Shown: positions 1 to 9,346, counted from the first letter of the stretch. The stretch: DNA of 64,000 nt from Roseiarcus sp050012775 (GCA_050012775.1 JBEKGN010000021.1:21919-85918); one strand, 5' to 3'. The notes: generated from the sequence alone by a model not told the origin. Numbers and translations: made by a program.

Positions 1-1355
1 ATCACGCGCGTCTTCTCCCACAACGGCGTCGCGTCGGGGTAAAGCGTGCGAAACGAGAGCGGCGAAGCGTCCGCCAGCTCGGTCACGACGCGCGCTAGCT
101 CCTCCGCGCCGGCGGAGCCTCGCGCCCAGTGGTCGCAAATCACCGCCTTGACGCCGCAGACCTCGGCGGCGAATCGCTGGACCAGCTCGAGTTCGGCGTC
201 GGCGTCGGCGTCGAAGCGGTTCACCGCGACGACGACGTCGAGCCCGAACTTCCTGACGTTCGCGACATGCCGTTCGAGATTAGCGAGCCCTCGTTGCAGC
301 GCTGCCAAATCCTCGGCGCCGAGCGCCGCTTTGGCGACGCCGCCGTGCATCTTGAGCGCGCGCGCCGTTGCGACGATCACTGCGGCGGCGGGCTTCAGCC
401 CCGCCTTGCGGCACTTGATGTCGAAGAATTTCTCCGCGCCGAGATCGGCGCCGAACCCGGCTTCGGTGACGACGTAATCGGCGAGCTTCAGCGCGGCGCG
501 CGTCGCGACGAGGGAATTGCAGCCGTGCGCGATATTGGCGAACGGACCGCCGTGCACCAGCGCCGGATTGCCCTCCAGGGTCTGCACGAGATTGGGGCGC
601 AGCGCGAGTCGGAGCAGCGCCGTCATCGCGCCCGCCGCCTTGAGATCGCTCGCCGTCACCGGCTTCTTGGCCCGGGAATAGGCGACCACGATGCGGCCCA
701 GCCGCGCCTCGAGATCGTCGAGATCGTCGGCGAGACAAAACGCGGCCATCACCTCGGAGGCCACGGTGATGTCGAAGCCGTCCGCGCGCGCGAAGCCGTT
801 GGCGACGCCGCCGAGCCCGACGACGATTTCGCGCAGCGCGCGATCGTTGACGTCGAGCGCGCGCCGCCAGACGACGCGGCGGGCGTCGATGTCGAGCGCA
901 TTGCCCCAGTAGACGTGGTTGTCGGTCATCGCGGCGAGCAGATTGTGCGCGGCGGTGATCGCATGGAAATCGCCGGTGAAATGCAGGTTGATCTCGTCCA
1001 TCGGCGCGACCTGCGAATATCCGCCGCCCGTCGCGCCGCCCTTCTGGCCGAAACACGGCCCGAGCGAGGGTTCGCGCAGGCAAATCGCGACGCGCTTGCC
1101 GATGCGCGCGAGCGCGTCGCCCAGACCGATTGTGGTCGTCGTCTTGCCTTCGCCCGCCGGCGTCGGGCTGATCGCGGTGACGAGGATGAGCTTGCCGTCC
1201 GGCTTGCCGGCGAGCCCGGCGAGGAAGCCATCGTCGATCTTGGCGATCACGCGCCCGTAAGGATGCAGGGCGTTCTCCGGGATGCCGAGCTTGGCGCCGA
1301 TCGCCGCGATGGGCGCGAGCGCGGTCTCGCGCGCGATTTCAATATCCGGCTTCAT
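1..1355 (-). CDS. ftfL: Formate--tetrahydrofolate ligase, 3' part cut by window edge
   Basis: Cytosolic ATP-dependent ligation of formate to tetrahydrofolate, giving 10-formyl-THF for C1 assimilation or purine synthesis. Reading leftwards from the ATG at 1355 gives about 451 codons before the window ends; the family is about 557 residues, so roughly 100 C-terminal residues are missing here. The P-loop TPAGEGKTTTT lies near residues 65-75, and the stretches EPSLGPCFGQKGGATGGG and MDEINLHFTGD are family hallmarks. In serine-cycle methylotrophs this enzyme links formate to assimilation. The MetE-like methyltransferase upstream on the same strand is also folate or C1 related. The function is sure; the methylotrophy link is an inference. 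Confidence 0.95.
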   Translation of the reverse strand, partial: MKPDIEIARETALAPIAAIGAKLGIPENALHPYGRVIAKIDDGFLAGLAGKPDGKLILVTAISPTPAGEGKTTTTIGLGDALARIGKRVAICLREPSLGPCFGQKGGATGGGYSQVAPMDEINLHFTGDFHAITAAHNLLAAMTDNHVYWGNALDIDARRVVWRRALDVNDRALREIVVGLGGVANGFARADGFDITVASEVMAAFCLADDLDDLEARLGRIVVAYSRAKKPVTASDLKAAGAMTALLRLALRPNLVQTLEGNPALVHGGPFANIAHGCNSLVATRAALKLADYVVTEAGFGADLGAEKFFDIKCRKAGLKPAAAVIVATARALKMHGGVAKAALGAEDLAALQRGLANLERHVANVRKFGLDVVVAVNRFDADADAELELVQRFAAEVCGVKAVICDHWARGSAGAEELARVVTELADASPLSFRTLYPDATPLWEKTRV

Positions 1356-1460
1356 TGTCGCTGCCCCCCGAGCGTCCGGCCCCAGCGCGTCCCAGCGGAT
1401 GTGTGCGGTCAGTGAAGTCGGCGGCCAATCACCCAAGCCCCTCGCCCCGCCTGTCCGCGC

Positions 1461-1500
1461 GAGCGGGGAGAGGGGGCTCAAACGGCCTCTTCCCCCGCTC
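1461..1500. repeat. GC-rich hairpin, REP-like intergenic repeat
   Basis: The arm GAGCGGGG-GAGG pairs with CCTCTTCCCCCGCTC about 20 bases later, within the 150-base gap between the MetE-like gene and ftfL. The surrounding text (cccctcgccccgcc, gagcggggagaggg) has the look of palindromic repeats scattered between genes of GC-rich proteobacteria. It could also end transcription from the MetE-like gene, but there is no U-run. Confidence 0.45.
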
Positions 1501-1506
1501 TCCGCG

Positions 1507-2622
1507 TCAGATATCGCCCCACACCTCGCGCGCGATCTCGACGCAGCGGGCGAGCTTCTTCCATTGGTCGGCTTCGGTCAGATCGTTGCCGTGGGCCGTG
1601 GAGGAGAAGCCGCATTGGTGGCTGAGCGCGCATTGCTCGAGCGGGACGTAATGCGAGGCTTCCTCGATGCGGCGTTTGACCTCGTCCTTGCTCTCGGCGG
1701 CGGCGTGTTTCGAACTCATCAGGCCGAGAACGATCGTCTTTCCCTTCGGGGTGAAGCGCAGCGGCGCGAAATCGCCGGAGCGTTCGTCGTCGTATTCGAG
1801 GAAGAAGCCGTCGATCTTCATTTCGTTGAGCAGGATTTCCGCGACCGGCTCGTAGCCGCCCTGGGCGACCCATGCGCTCTTGAAATTGCCGCGGCACAGG
1901 TGCACCGAGATCGTCATGTCCTTGGGCCGGTCGCGGATGGAATCGTTGACCAGACGGCAATAGAGATGAACGAGCGCGTCCGGGTCGTCGCCCCGCGCGC
2001 GCGTCGTCTCGCGGATATTGGGATCGCAGAGATAGGCGAGATTGGTGTCGTCAAGCTGCAAATAGCGGCAACCGCGCGCCGCCAGATCCGCGACCTCTTC
2101 GCGATAGGCGGCGGTGAGGTCGTCGTAGAACGCCTCCATGTCGGGGTAGACGCTTTGGCTGACGGCGCCGCGGCCGCCGCGGAAATGCAGCATCGAGGGC
2201 GCGGGAATGCAGACCTTCGGCGTCTTCGTGACGACGCTCTTGAGAAAATCGAAATCGCGACCCTGGATCGGCTGGGAATGACAGATTTTGCCCTCGACAT
2301 GCATGGTCGGCGGCTTGAAGCCGACCTCCGAGCCGTCGTCCTTGCGGAACTTGGCGACGAATTCGCCATAATGGGTCTCGACGCCGTCGAGACGCTCGAG
2401 AAAATCCACGTGGAAATAGGTGCGCCGGAATTCGCCGTCGGTGATCCCCTTGAGGCCGACGTTTTCCTGCGAGCGCACGACCTCGCGGATGCATTCGTCC
2501 TCGATCGCGCGCAATTCGTCGGCGGGCAGGGTTTTGGCGAAAAACTTCTCGCGCGCCACTTTCAGCCGCTCCGGTCGAAGATAGCTTCCGACGTGATCGG
2601 CGCGAAACGGCGGCTGCGACAT
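1507..2622 (-). CDS. MetE C-terminal-domain-like methyltransferase (YxjG family)
   Basis: A 371-residue protein resembling the C-terminal catalytic half of cobalamin-independent methionine synthase (MetE, vitamin-B12-independent family). That half binds Zn through His/Cys residues and transfers a methyl group to a thiol. Visible family features are FRADHVGSYLRP at the N-terminus, GITDGEFRR, YLQLDDTNLA, SVHLCRGN and, near the C-terminus, CALSHQCGFSST. The start is set at the ATG at 2622 because GGGAGGATTTT precedes it; an in-frame extension upstream is Arg-rich and unlikely. Single-domain paralogues of this kind often act on methyl donors other than methyl-THF-polyglutamate, so the substrate is uncertain. 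Confidence 0.85.
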   Translation of the reverse strand: MSQPPFRADHVGSYLRPERLKVAREKFFAKTLPADELRAIEDECIREVVRSQENVGLKGITDGEFRRTYFHVDFLERLDGVETHYGEFVAKFRKDDGSEVGFKPPTMHVEGKICHSQPIQGRDFDFLKSVVTKTPKVCIPAPSMLHFRGGRGAVSQSVYPDMEAFYDDLTAAYREEVADLAARGCRYLQLDDTNLAYLCDPNIRETTRARGDDPDALVHLYCRLVNDSIRDRPKDMTISVHLCRGNFKSAWVAQGGYEPVAEILLNEMKIDGFFLEYDDERSGDFAPLRFTPKGKTIVLGLMSSKHAAAESKDEVKRRIEEASHYVPLEQCALSHQCGFSSTAHGNDLTEADQWKKLARCVEIAREVWGDI

Positions 2623-2811
2623 AAAATCCTCCCCTGGGCGTGAACGGCGCGCGGCGCCGGCGCGGCGGCTTTTAGCAGAGCGAGCGGGATTCTCAAGGGC
2701 GCGCATCCTCGCGCGGGGCGGGGCGGGGCGCCATGTCGGCGGCCGGATGGGCGAGAACGGCCCAAAGTTCGACGCGCCGACGGGCGCTCGCGCCGGATTT
2801 CGCCTATGGGG

Positions 2812-3654
2812 TCAACCGACGGGAACGGCGAGCAAGGGCCAGCTGGCGGCGTCGAGAATGCGCGCGGTCGTGCTTCCGCGCACGGCGTCCAGCAAGCCGT
2901 GCCGCCCCGCAGTCGGCATCGCGATGACATCGACCTTCAGTTCATCGGCGACCCGAAGGATCGTGTCGACCACGGGACCCTTGCGCACGACGATCGGCAG
3001 GTCGAGAGGCTTGCCATTTTCGTCGGTCAAACTGGGAGCGCTCTCGCCCACGTGGAGAAGCTGGACGGCCGCGTCGCAAGACATCAATTTGAGTATCGCC
3101 TCGATCCGGCGAATCGCATGAATGCATTCCAAAGCGCCGTCGATCGGGATGAGAAGCTTTTTCAGGGCGAGGGCGCCGGTCCCAACATCGACGAATCCCC
3201 GCGAGCCGTCGCGCAGAAAGAGACTCATCAGGCGCGCCTTGCGCAGAACGCCTTGGTGGACGGAAACATCGAGCCAACGAGTCAACGCCCTATTCTCGTG
3301 AGTGGCGAGCACGACAAGTTCGCATTGCCGGTCGTCCAGGAACTCCAACACTCCGGCGCGGGCGTTGCGGGCCGTGATGCTCACACTCGACACCTGCAAG
3401 TCGAGTTCCTCTTCCCAGCGATCGTACGGCGCGTCCTTTCCCAACATGTTCCAGCGCACAAGCACGTCGCGCACCTGGCGAAGCCCCTGCGTCCGCGAGA
3501 AAAAAGCTTCGCTTTCGTCTCTCACATTAAGCAGGCACAATTGGGATTTCGACGCCAACGTCATTTTCAAGGCGTGCGCGAACGCCAAGCCGCCGACAGC
3601 CGAAGGATTGGTCGCATGCACGATCGTCGCGCGCGGCGCCATTGATGAAGCCAT
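2812..3654 (-). CDS. Universal stress protein, tandem UspA domains
   Basis: 280 residues carrying two UspA-like units (about 8-145 and 160-280). The second ends in a usable nucleotide-binding signature (PTAGRHGLLDAVRGSTTARIL, of the G-2x-G-9x-G-S/T type), whereas the first half lacks a clear one, as is common in tandem Usp proteins. It is likely a cytosolic ATP-binding stress regulator. It stands alone, with about 170 bases upstream containing no obvious neighbour in the same operon. No convincing FNR/FixK box was found upstream. An internal ATG at 3642 is an alternative start. Confidence 0.85.
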   Translation of the reverse strand: MASSMAPRATIVHATNPSAVGGLAFAHALKMTLASKSQLCLLNVRDESEAFFSRTQGLRQVRDVLVRWNMLGKDAPYDRWEEELDLQVSSVSITARNARAGVLEFLDDRQCELVVLATHENRALTRWLDVSVHQGVLRKARLMSLFLRDGSRGFVDVGTGALALKKLLIPIDGALECIHAIRRIEAILKLMSCDAAVQLLHVGESAPSLTDENGKPLDLPIVVRKGPVVDTILRVADELKVDVIAMPTAGRHGLLDAVRGSTTARILDAASWPLLAVPVG

Positions 3655-3823
3655 AATTGTCGCCCGTCTCGTTTGGTTCGCCTTGGACGGATCGCAATTT
3701 ATCGCCCGGTGGTTGAGCGGGGCTGGAGTGTCATGAAAGCTTTGTCATGGGTTTGCGGCGCAATATTGCCCCCAAAAGCGTGCGCAGGAAGGCGTCGAGG
3801 CGGCGCGCCAGGACGTGGAGCGG

Positions 3824-4327
3824 CTATTCCGGCGAAACGATAAGGGAAATATCGGGGGCCTTGACGTCGCTGAGCTGGATCGTGACCGGCTTCGCCTCGA
3901 GCGGAAACTTCACGCTCTTGCGCAGGCCCTGGCAGTCCAGCGCGCCGCTGAAGGCGACGGGCTTGACCAAGCGCCCCTCCTGGATGACGTCGATCCAGCC
4001 CTCGCCGGAAAGGCTGACCTTGTAGGTTCCGGCCGCGCCCGGCGCGTTGAGCTTGACCGCGCCGGCATAGCTCGGCGAGGCTTTCGGCGCCCTTTCCGGC
4101 GGCATTTCGAGCTTCGCCTCCGCCAGGGGGGCCAGATGCACGCTCGCCGCGGCGTCGAAGGCCAGAACCGCGCCGGATTCGAGGCGCGCGATCTGCGGCG
4201 CCGAGAGCGCCGATTGCTCATGGGCGAGCGGCCATTTGAACTTGTCGCAGCCGCTCGGCTCCCCGGCCTGGGCGAAAGCGGGGCTCGATAGCCCCGCGAT
4301 CAGGAGGACGCGAAGGAACGGCCTCAT
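3824..4327 (-). CDS. Periplasmic hypothetical protein with signal peptide
   Basis: 167 residues. Residues 1-19 form a Sec signal peptide (MRPFLRVLLIAGLSSPAFA). The mature part has a low-complexity beta-rich look, with one Cys near the new N-terminus (SGCDKF) and one at LDCQGL that could form a disulfide. Its start overlaps the stop of the upstream Mop-like gene by four bases (ATGA), so the two are co-transcribed and probably translationally coupled. No family is recognised. The pairing with a molybdate/TOBE-type protein might hint at oxyanion handling, but that is speculation. Confidence 0.75.
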   Translation of the reverse strand: MRPFLRVLLIAGLSSPAFAQAGEPSGCDKFKWPLAHEQSALSAPQIARLESGAVLAFDAAASVHLAPLAEAKLEMPPERAPKASPSYAGAVKLNAPGAAGTYKVSLSGEGWIDVIQEGRLVKPVAFSGALDCQGLRKSVKFPLEAKPVTIQLSDVKAPDISLIVSPE

Positions 4328-4530
4328 TCCACGCCGACCATGACGTCCGAAGACTTGATGACCGCGTAGGCCGCCTTGCCCACGGCGAGCTTCAGGTCGT
4401 CGACGGATTCGTTGGTGATGGAGGCGGTGACGATCGCTCCATTCACGTCGATGCGCACATGGGCCGTCGTCGCGCCCTTCTTGATGTCGACCACGGTTCC
4501 CTTCAGGACGTTTCGGGCGCTGATCTTCAT
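4324..4530 (-). CDS. Mop-like molybdenum-pterin/molybdate-binding protein (TOBE)
   Basis: 68 residues forming a single TOBE/Mop domain: starts MKISARNVLKGTVVDIKKG, with ITNESVDDLKLAVGKAAYAVIKSSDVMVG. Proteins of this size (molbindins) oligomerise and store molybdate or tungstate in the cytosol. The start is fixed by CCAGGAGAGAG just ahead of the ATG at 4530; a longer in-frame reading upstream has no homology-like content. It overlaps the next gene by ATGA. Confidence 0.9.
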   Translation of the reverse strand: MKISARNVLKGTVVDIKKGATTAHVRIDVNGAIVTASITNESVDDLKLAVGKAAYAVIKSSDVMVGVE

Positions 4531-4723
4531 CGCTCTCTCCTGGCTGCTAGCCAATCGCGGCGCGGCCGCGCTTCGCACGCATGATGATCCCAGCCGCTTG
4601 GCGGCGCAAGCAGGGCCTTGGCGGGGCAGGAAGGAGAAGGATTCCGCGTCGGCCGCCGAAGTTGCGTCGCCGCGACGCTTCCCGTAAGCCTCCGCCCGCC
4701 CATTCCTGTCCGGACCCCGCCCC

Positions 4724-5518
4724 ATGATCCGCTCCGCCCTCATGACCGTCATGACCAACGCCGCGATCAAGGCGGGCCGCGGCTTGAAGCGCGATTTCGG
4801 CGAAATCGAGCAGTTGCAGGTTTCGATGAAGGGGCCCGGCGATTTCGTCAGTCTCGCCGACAAGCGCGCGGAAAAGGTCGTGTTCGAGGAGCTTTCCAAG
4901 GCGCGCCCCGGCTACGGCTTCGTGATGGAGGAAAGCGGCGAGGTCGAGGGCTCGGACAAGAGCCACACCTGGCATGTCGATCCGCTCGACGCGACGACCA
5001 ATTTCCTGCACGCGATCCCGCATTTCGCGATTTCGATCGCGCTGGCGCGCGAGGGGCAGATCGTCGCCGGAGTCGTGTACAATCCCGCGAGCGACGAGAT
5101 GTACGTGAGCGAGAAGGGGCAGGGCGCCTTCGGCGGCGCCCACCGTCTGCGGGTCGCCGCGCGCCGCGAATTGTCGCAGGCGCTCATCGGCTGCGGCGTG
5201 CCCCATCTGGGCAAGGCGGCCGAGCATCCGCGCTTCAAGGCCGAACTGGCGGCGGTGATGGCGCGGGTCGTCAACGTCCGGCGCATGGGCTGCGCCTCGC
5301 TGGACCTCGCCTATGTCGCCGCGGGGCGGTTCGACGCCTTCTGGGAGCGCGGTCTCCATTCCTGGGACATCGCGGCCGGCGAGCTGCTCGTTCGCGAGGC
5401 GGGCGGCTACGTCTCGGGCGCCGACGGGGAGGCCAATTTCCTCGAGACCGGCTCGATTTGCTGCGGCAACGAGACAATGCAGCGGGAGCTTCTCGCTCTG
5501 CTGCGCGCCGCGCGATGA
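4724..5518 (+). CDS. suhB: Inositol monophosphatase family protein (SuhB-like)
   Basis: 264 residues, the usual length for SuhB/IMPase. It is a Mg-dependent phosphatase of inositol-1-phosphate; SuhB proteins can also act in RNA processing and transcription termination. Visible metal-site motifs are EES around residues 69-71, DPLD at 86-89, and a later W-D (SWDIAAGELLVREAGG). Oddity: the near-invariant DP(I/L)DGT reads DPLDATTNF, with Ala90 in the place of the conserved Gly. The N-terminus MIRSALMTVM aligns with alphaproteobacterial SuhB proteins, supporting the ATG at 4724. Confidence 0.9.
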   Translation: MIRSALMTVMTNAAIKAGRGLKRDFGEIEQLQVSMKGPGDFVSLADKRAEKVVFEELSKARPGYGFVMEESGEVEGSDKSHTWHVDPLDATTNFLHAIPHFAISIALAREGQIVAGVVYNPASDEMYVSEKGQGAFGGAHRLRVAARRELSQALIGCGVPHLGKAAEHPRFKAELAAVMARVVNVRRMGCASLDLAYVAAGRFDAFWERGLHSWDIAAGELLVREAGGYVSGADGEANFLETGSICCGNETMQRELLALLRAAR

Positions 5519-5573
5519 TCGCCCCGGCGAGCGCGACCTCGTGTCGCGGCGCGAAAGGACCTGAAATCTTGTC

Positions 5574-5602
5574 TTGACGCGGGGCCCCGCCGGCACGCTA
5601 GC
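5574..5602 (+). promoter_or_regulatory. Candidate sigma-70 promoter ahead of the Ehr operon
   Basis: TTGACG at 5574-5579, a 17-base spacer, then GCTAGC at 5597-5602, about 115 bases before the first operon gene. The -35 is good and the -10 is mediocre; no other signal in the 197-base gap is better. Confidence 0.35.
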
Positions 5603-5715
5603 ATGCGAGCGGACCCAAAGATTCGGTCGATCGCCCAAATGGCTCGTCATTCCAGCAATCCGCCTCGCGCCGCGAGGCGACCCCAGACGCCTTCCCCGCG
5701 GGAAGTCGCGCGCCG

Positions 5716-7728
5716 ATGAGCGCGCTCGCTTTGCTCCTCGGCTGCGACGCGGCCCTCTTGGCGCTGGGCCTCGTCGCGATGGTGGTGGCGAAACGCAAGC
5801 GCGGAAGCTTTTTCGTCTACGCCGCCGCGCTCGCGCTCTGTTCGGCCCTGCTTGCCGGGGGCGCCTATCATCTGCTCGGCCGTCAGGCGCCCGTGGGGCT
5901 CATGCTTCCGCTGGGCCTGCCGTGGATCGGCGCGAATTTTCGCCTCGACGCGCTTTCGGCGTTCTTCGTGACGGTCGTCAACCTCGGCGCGGTCGCCGCG
6001 AGCCTCTATGGACTCGGCTATGGGCGCCACGAGCGCGATCCCGAGCGCGTGCTGCCGTTCTTTCCGGCGTTTCTGGCCGGCATGAATCTCGTGCTGCTCG
6101 CGGACGACGCTTACACGTTCCTCCTGTCGTGGGAGTTCATGTCGCTCGCCTCCTGGGCGCTGGTCATGGCGCACCACCGCGAACCCGGCAATCAGCGCGC
6201 GGGCTATGTCTATATCGTCATGGCGAGCTTCGGCACGATGTCGCTGCTGCTCGCGTTCGGTCTGCTCGCCGGAGCGAGCGGCGCCTACACCTTTCAGGCG
6301 ATGCGCGAGGCCAGCCCGACGGCGGGGGTCGCCGCTTTGGCCCTGATGCTCGCTTTGGCCGGGGCGGGGTCGAAGGCGGGGCTCGCGCCTTTGCACGTCT
6401 GGCTGCCGCTCGCCCATCCCGCCGCGCCCAGTCATGTCTCGGCGCTGATGAGCGGCGTCATGACCAAAGTCGCGGTCTACGGCTTCATCCGCATCGTCTT
6501 CGATCTCGCCGGCCCGGCCGACTGGCGCTGGAGCGTGCCGGTGCTCGCGGTCGGCGCCGCGACCGGCCTCATCGGCGTGCTGCATGCGCTGATGCAGACC
6601 GACCTCAAGCGCGTGCTCGCCTTCAGCACGATCGAGAACATCGGCCTCGTCTTCGTCGCGCTGGGGCTCGCGCTCGCCTTCAAGGCGAGCGGCATGGGCG
6701 GCGCGGCCGCCCTGGCGATGACGGCTGCGCTATTTCATTCGCTCAATCACGCGTTATTCAAGAGCCTGCTGTTCCTGGGCGCCGGCGCGGTGCTGACCGC
6801 GACGGGTGAGCGGCGCATGGGCCGGCTCGGCGGCCTCCTCAATCGCATGCCGGTTACGGGATTCTTCATGCTCGTCGGCTGCACCGCGATTTCGGCGCTG
6901 CCGCCGCTCAACGGGTTCGTTTCGGAGTGGCTCATGCTGCAAGCCATTCTGCTCAGCCCGCAATTTCCGCAATGGCCGCTGAAACTGCTCACGCCGGCGG
7001 TCGGCGCGATCGTCGCGCTGGTCGCGGCGCTCGCGGCGGCGTGCTTCGTGCGCGCCTTCGGCATTCCCTTCCTCGGCCGGCCGCGCAGCCGCGAGGCCGA
7101 AGCGGCGCGCGAGGTCGACCGCTATTCGCTCGTCGCGATGGGCGCGCTCGCCATCCTCTGCCTCCTGGCCGGGATATTCCCCGGCGCCATCATCGACACG
7201 CTGAAGCCCGTCGCGCTGGCGGCGACCGGCGCCAACATGCCGATGCAGGCGAAGATTCCCTGGCTGTCGATCGTGCCGATCGCGGAAAGCCGCAGTTCCT
7301 ACAACGGTCTCCTGGTCTTCATTTTCATCGCCGCTTCGGCGACGCTCGCCGCTTCGGCGATCCATCGCCTAGCGTCCGACGCGTTGCGCCGCGCGCCCGC
7401 ATGGGACTGCGGCTTTCCCGACCCCAATCCGGCTACGCAGTACACCGCCGAGAGTTTCAGCCAGCCGATCCGGCGCGTGCTGGGCGGCTTCGTCTTCAGA
7501 GCGCGGGAAAGCTTGGACATGCCGGCGCCGGGAGAAATGCGCCCGGCGAGCTACCACTTCGCGCTGCGCGATCCGATCTGGGACGCGATTTATCTGCCTA
7601 TCGTCGCCGTGGTGACCAATCTCTCGATCCGCCTCAATCGGCTGCAATTTCTCACCATCCGGCAATATCTGAGCGTGGTTTTCGGCGCCTTGGTCGCGCT
7701 TCTCCTCATACTCGCGGCGTGGCCATGA
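5716..7728 (+). CDS. hyfB: Hydrogenase-4 subunit B-like (NuoL/antiporter-type) membrane protein
   Basis: 670 residues, polytopic, of the Mrp/NuoL-like proton-conducting antiporter family as found in HyfB/HycC. Family motifs include the core LLSWEFMSLASW, APLHVWLPLAHPAAPSHVSALMSG and LKRVLAFSTIENIG, with conserved Lys/Glu/His in membrane segments. The C-terminal part (about 530-670) has the soluble stretch WDCGFPDPNPATQYTAESFSQP characteristic of HyfB-type subunits. It is the first gene of a six-gene operon whose members overlap by 4 bases, so stoichiometric assembly is expected. It probably forms the distal ion-pumping arm. Confidence 0.92.
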   Translation: MSALALLLGCDAALLALGLVAMVVAKRKRGSFFVYAAALALCSALLAGGAYHLLGRQAPVGLMLPLGLPWIGANFRLDALSAFFVTVVNLGAVAASLYGLGYGRHERDPERVLPFFPAFLAGMNLVLLADDAYTFLLSWEFMSLASWALVMAHHREPGNQRAGYVYIVMASFGTMSLLLAFGLLAGASGAYTFQAMREASPTAGVAALALMLALAGAGSKAGLAPLHVWLPLAHPAAPSHVSALMSGVMTKVAVYGFIRIVFDLAGPADWRWSVPVLAVGAATGLIGVLHALMQTDLKRVLAFSTIENIGLVFVALGLALAFKASGMGGAAALAMTAALFHSLNHALFKSLLFLGAGAVLTATGERRMGRLGGLLNRMPVTGFFMLVGCTAISALPPLNGFVSEWLMLQAILLSPQFPQWPLKLLTPAVGAIVALVAALAAACFVRAFGIPFLGRPRSREAEAAREVDRYSLVAMGALAILCLLAGIFPGAIIDTLKPVALAATGANMPMQAKIPWLSIVPIAESRSSYNGLLVFIFIAASATLAASAIHRLASDALRRAPAWDCGFPDPNPATQYTAESFSQPIRRVLGGFVFRARESLDMPAPGEMRPASYHFALRDPIWDAIYLPIVAVVTNLSIRLNRLQFLTIRQYLSVVFGALVALLLILAAWP

Positions 7729-8687
7729 TCGATCTGGCCGTCAATCTCGTCTTCCAGCTCCTGCAGATGCTTCTGGTCATCGGCCTGGCGCCGCTGCTGA
7801 CCGGCCTCGTGCGCAAGGCGAAGGCGCGACTGCTGCGCCGCCAGGGCCCGCCGCTGATCCAGCCTTACCGGGATCTCGCCCGTCTGGCGCGCAAGGAGGC
7901 GGTCGTCGCCGAAGGCGCGTCCTGGCTCTTTCGCATCGTGCCCTATCTCGTCTTCGCCTCGACATGGGTCGCGGCTGCGCTGATCCCGACCTTCGCGACG
8001 GGGCTGCTGTTCAGTTGGTCGGCGGACCTCATCGCCATCATCGCCCTGCTGGGCGCCGCGCGATTCTTCCTCGCGCTCGCCGGTCTCGACGTCGGCACGA
8101 GCTTCGGCGGCCTGGGCTCGAGCCGCGAGGCGATGTTCGCCACGCTCGCCGAGCCCGCGATGATCGTCATCGTCTTCAGCCTCGCGCTCATCGCGGGCTC
8201 GACGCAGCTCTCCACAGTGGCGGCCTTCATGGCGTCCTCGGCGGTCGGCTTGCGCGTTACGCTCGGCATGGCGCTGATCGCGCTCATCATTGTCGCGGTC
8301 GCGGAGAACGGCCGCATTCCCGTCGACAATCCCGCCACCCATCTCGAGCTGACCATGGTTCACGAGGCGATGATCCTCGAATATTCCGGGCGCCACCTCG
8401 CGGTGATCGAACTCGCCTCGATGCTCAAATTGCTGCTGTACATTTCGCTGATCGCTTGCGTCTTCACGCCCTGGGGCCTGGCGATCGCCGACGCCAGCAT
8501 ACGCGATCGCCTTCTCGGGGCCGGAATCTACGTCGTCAAACTGGGGGTCGCAGGCCTCATGCTCGCGGTCTTCGAGACCAGCATCGCCAAGATGCGCGTC
8601 TTTCGCGTGCCGGATTTTCTCGGCGCCGCGCTCATGCTCGGCTTTCTCGGCGCGTTGCTCCTGTTCGTGTCGCGGAGCCTGAAATGA
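7725..8687 (+). CDS. hyfC: Hydrogenase-4 subunit C-like (NuoH-type) membrane protein
   Basis: 320 residues, NuoH/HycD/HyfC family. This subunit anchors the peripheral arm and shapes the quinone-like or coupling cavity. Visible are RRQGPPLIQPYRDLARL near residue 40 and the acidic loop AENGRIPVDNPATHLELTMVHEAM around 195-220, which is typical of the family. The ATG at 7725 lies in an ATGA overlap with the preceding stop; the longer in-frame reading upstream is non-homologous. Confidence 0.92.
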   Translation: MIDLAVNLVFQLLQMLLVIGLAPLLTGLVRKAKARLLRRQGPPLIQPYRDLARLARKEAVVAEGASWLFRIVPYLVFASTWVAAALIPTFATGLLFSWSADLIAIIALLGAARFFLALAGLDVGTSFGGLGSSREAMFATLAEPAMIVIVFSLALIAGSTQLSTVAAFMASSAVGLRVTLGMALIALIIVAVAENGRIPVDNPATHLELTMVHEAMILEYSGRHLAVIELASMLKLLLYISLIACVFTPWGLAIADASIRDRLLGAGIYVVKLGVAGLMLAVFETSIAKMRVFRVPDFLGAALMLGFLGALLLFVSRSLK

Positions 8688-9346
8688 CGGGCCTGTCCTT
8701 CGACGTTTCGCATCTGCTCGCCGGCGCGCTGGTGCTCGTCAGTTTTCTGCTGCTCTATCAGAACCGACTTTTCGCCCTGCTCAACGTCTTCGCGCTGCAA
8801 GCGGTGGTGCTGTCGCTCTCGGTCGCCTGGCAGGCGTATGTGCAGGGCGCGCCGCATCTGTACATCACGGCGGCGATCGCGCTCGCCTTCAAGGCGATCA
8901 TCATTCCCGTGGCGTTGCACCGCATCATCGCCCGGCTCGGCATTCACCGCGACGTCGAGAACGTCGTCGGCATCGGTCCCACCATGCTCGCCGGCCTCGC
9001 GCTGGTGGCGCTGTCGGTCGTAGTGATGCTGCGCGTGGCGAGCGAGGCGGATGCGCTGGCGCGCGAGGATCTCGCCTTCGCGCTGTCGGTGGTGCTGCTG
9101 GGCATGCTGATGATGGTGGTGCGGCGCAACGCGGTCAGCATGGTCGTCGGCTTCATGTCGCTGGAGAACGGGCTGATCCTCGCCGCGGCGGGCGCCAAGG
9201 GCATGCCGCTGGTGGTCGAGATTTCCGTCGCCTTTTCCGTGCTGGTCGCCTTCACCGTCATCGGCGTCTTCCTGTTTCGCATCAGCGAGCGGTTCGACAC
9301 GGTCGACGCGCGCGCGCTCGACCAATTCCAGGGAGACCGCCAGTGA
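8684..9346 (+). CDS. hyfE: Hydrogenase-4 subunit E-like membrane protein
   Basis: 220 residues with about seven hydrophobic segments. It corresponds to HyfE, whose C-terminal half is NuoK-like (VVGFMSLENGLILAAAGAKGMPLVVEI, with the membrane Glu of NuoK type). The start ATGA at 8684 overlaps the upstream stop. It is a membrane-arm subunit sitting between the NuoH-like and NuoN-like proteins. Confidence 0.9.
   Translation: MTGLSFDVSHLLAGALVLVSFLLLYQNRLFALLNVFALQAVVLSLSVAWQAYVQGAPHLYITAAIALAFKAIIIPVALHRIIARLGIHRDVENVVGIGPTMLAGLALVALSVVVMLRVASEADALAREDLAFALSVVLLGMLMMVVRRNAVSMVVGFMSLENGLILAAAGAKGMPLVVEISVAFSVLVAFTVIGVFLFRISERFDTVDARALDQFQGDRQ

Noticed and set aside
129..1415. Long rightward open frame opposite the ftfL gene
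   Set aside because: It is antisense to a clear formate-THF ligase and its translation is Arg/Ala/Asp-rich with no family signal, as expected from GC-rich codon shadowing.
3655..3760. FNR/FixK box upstream of the universal stress protein
   Set aside because: The closest match, TTGGACGGATCGCAA, has the wrong spacing and a wrong base in the first half-site.
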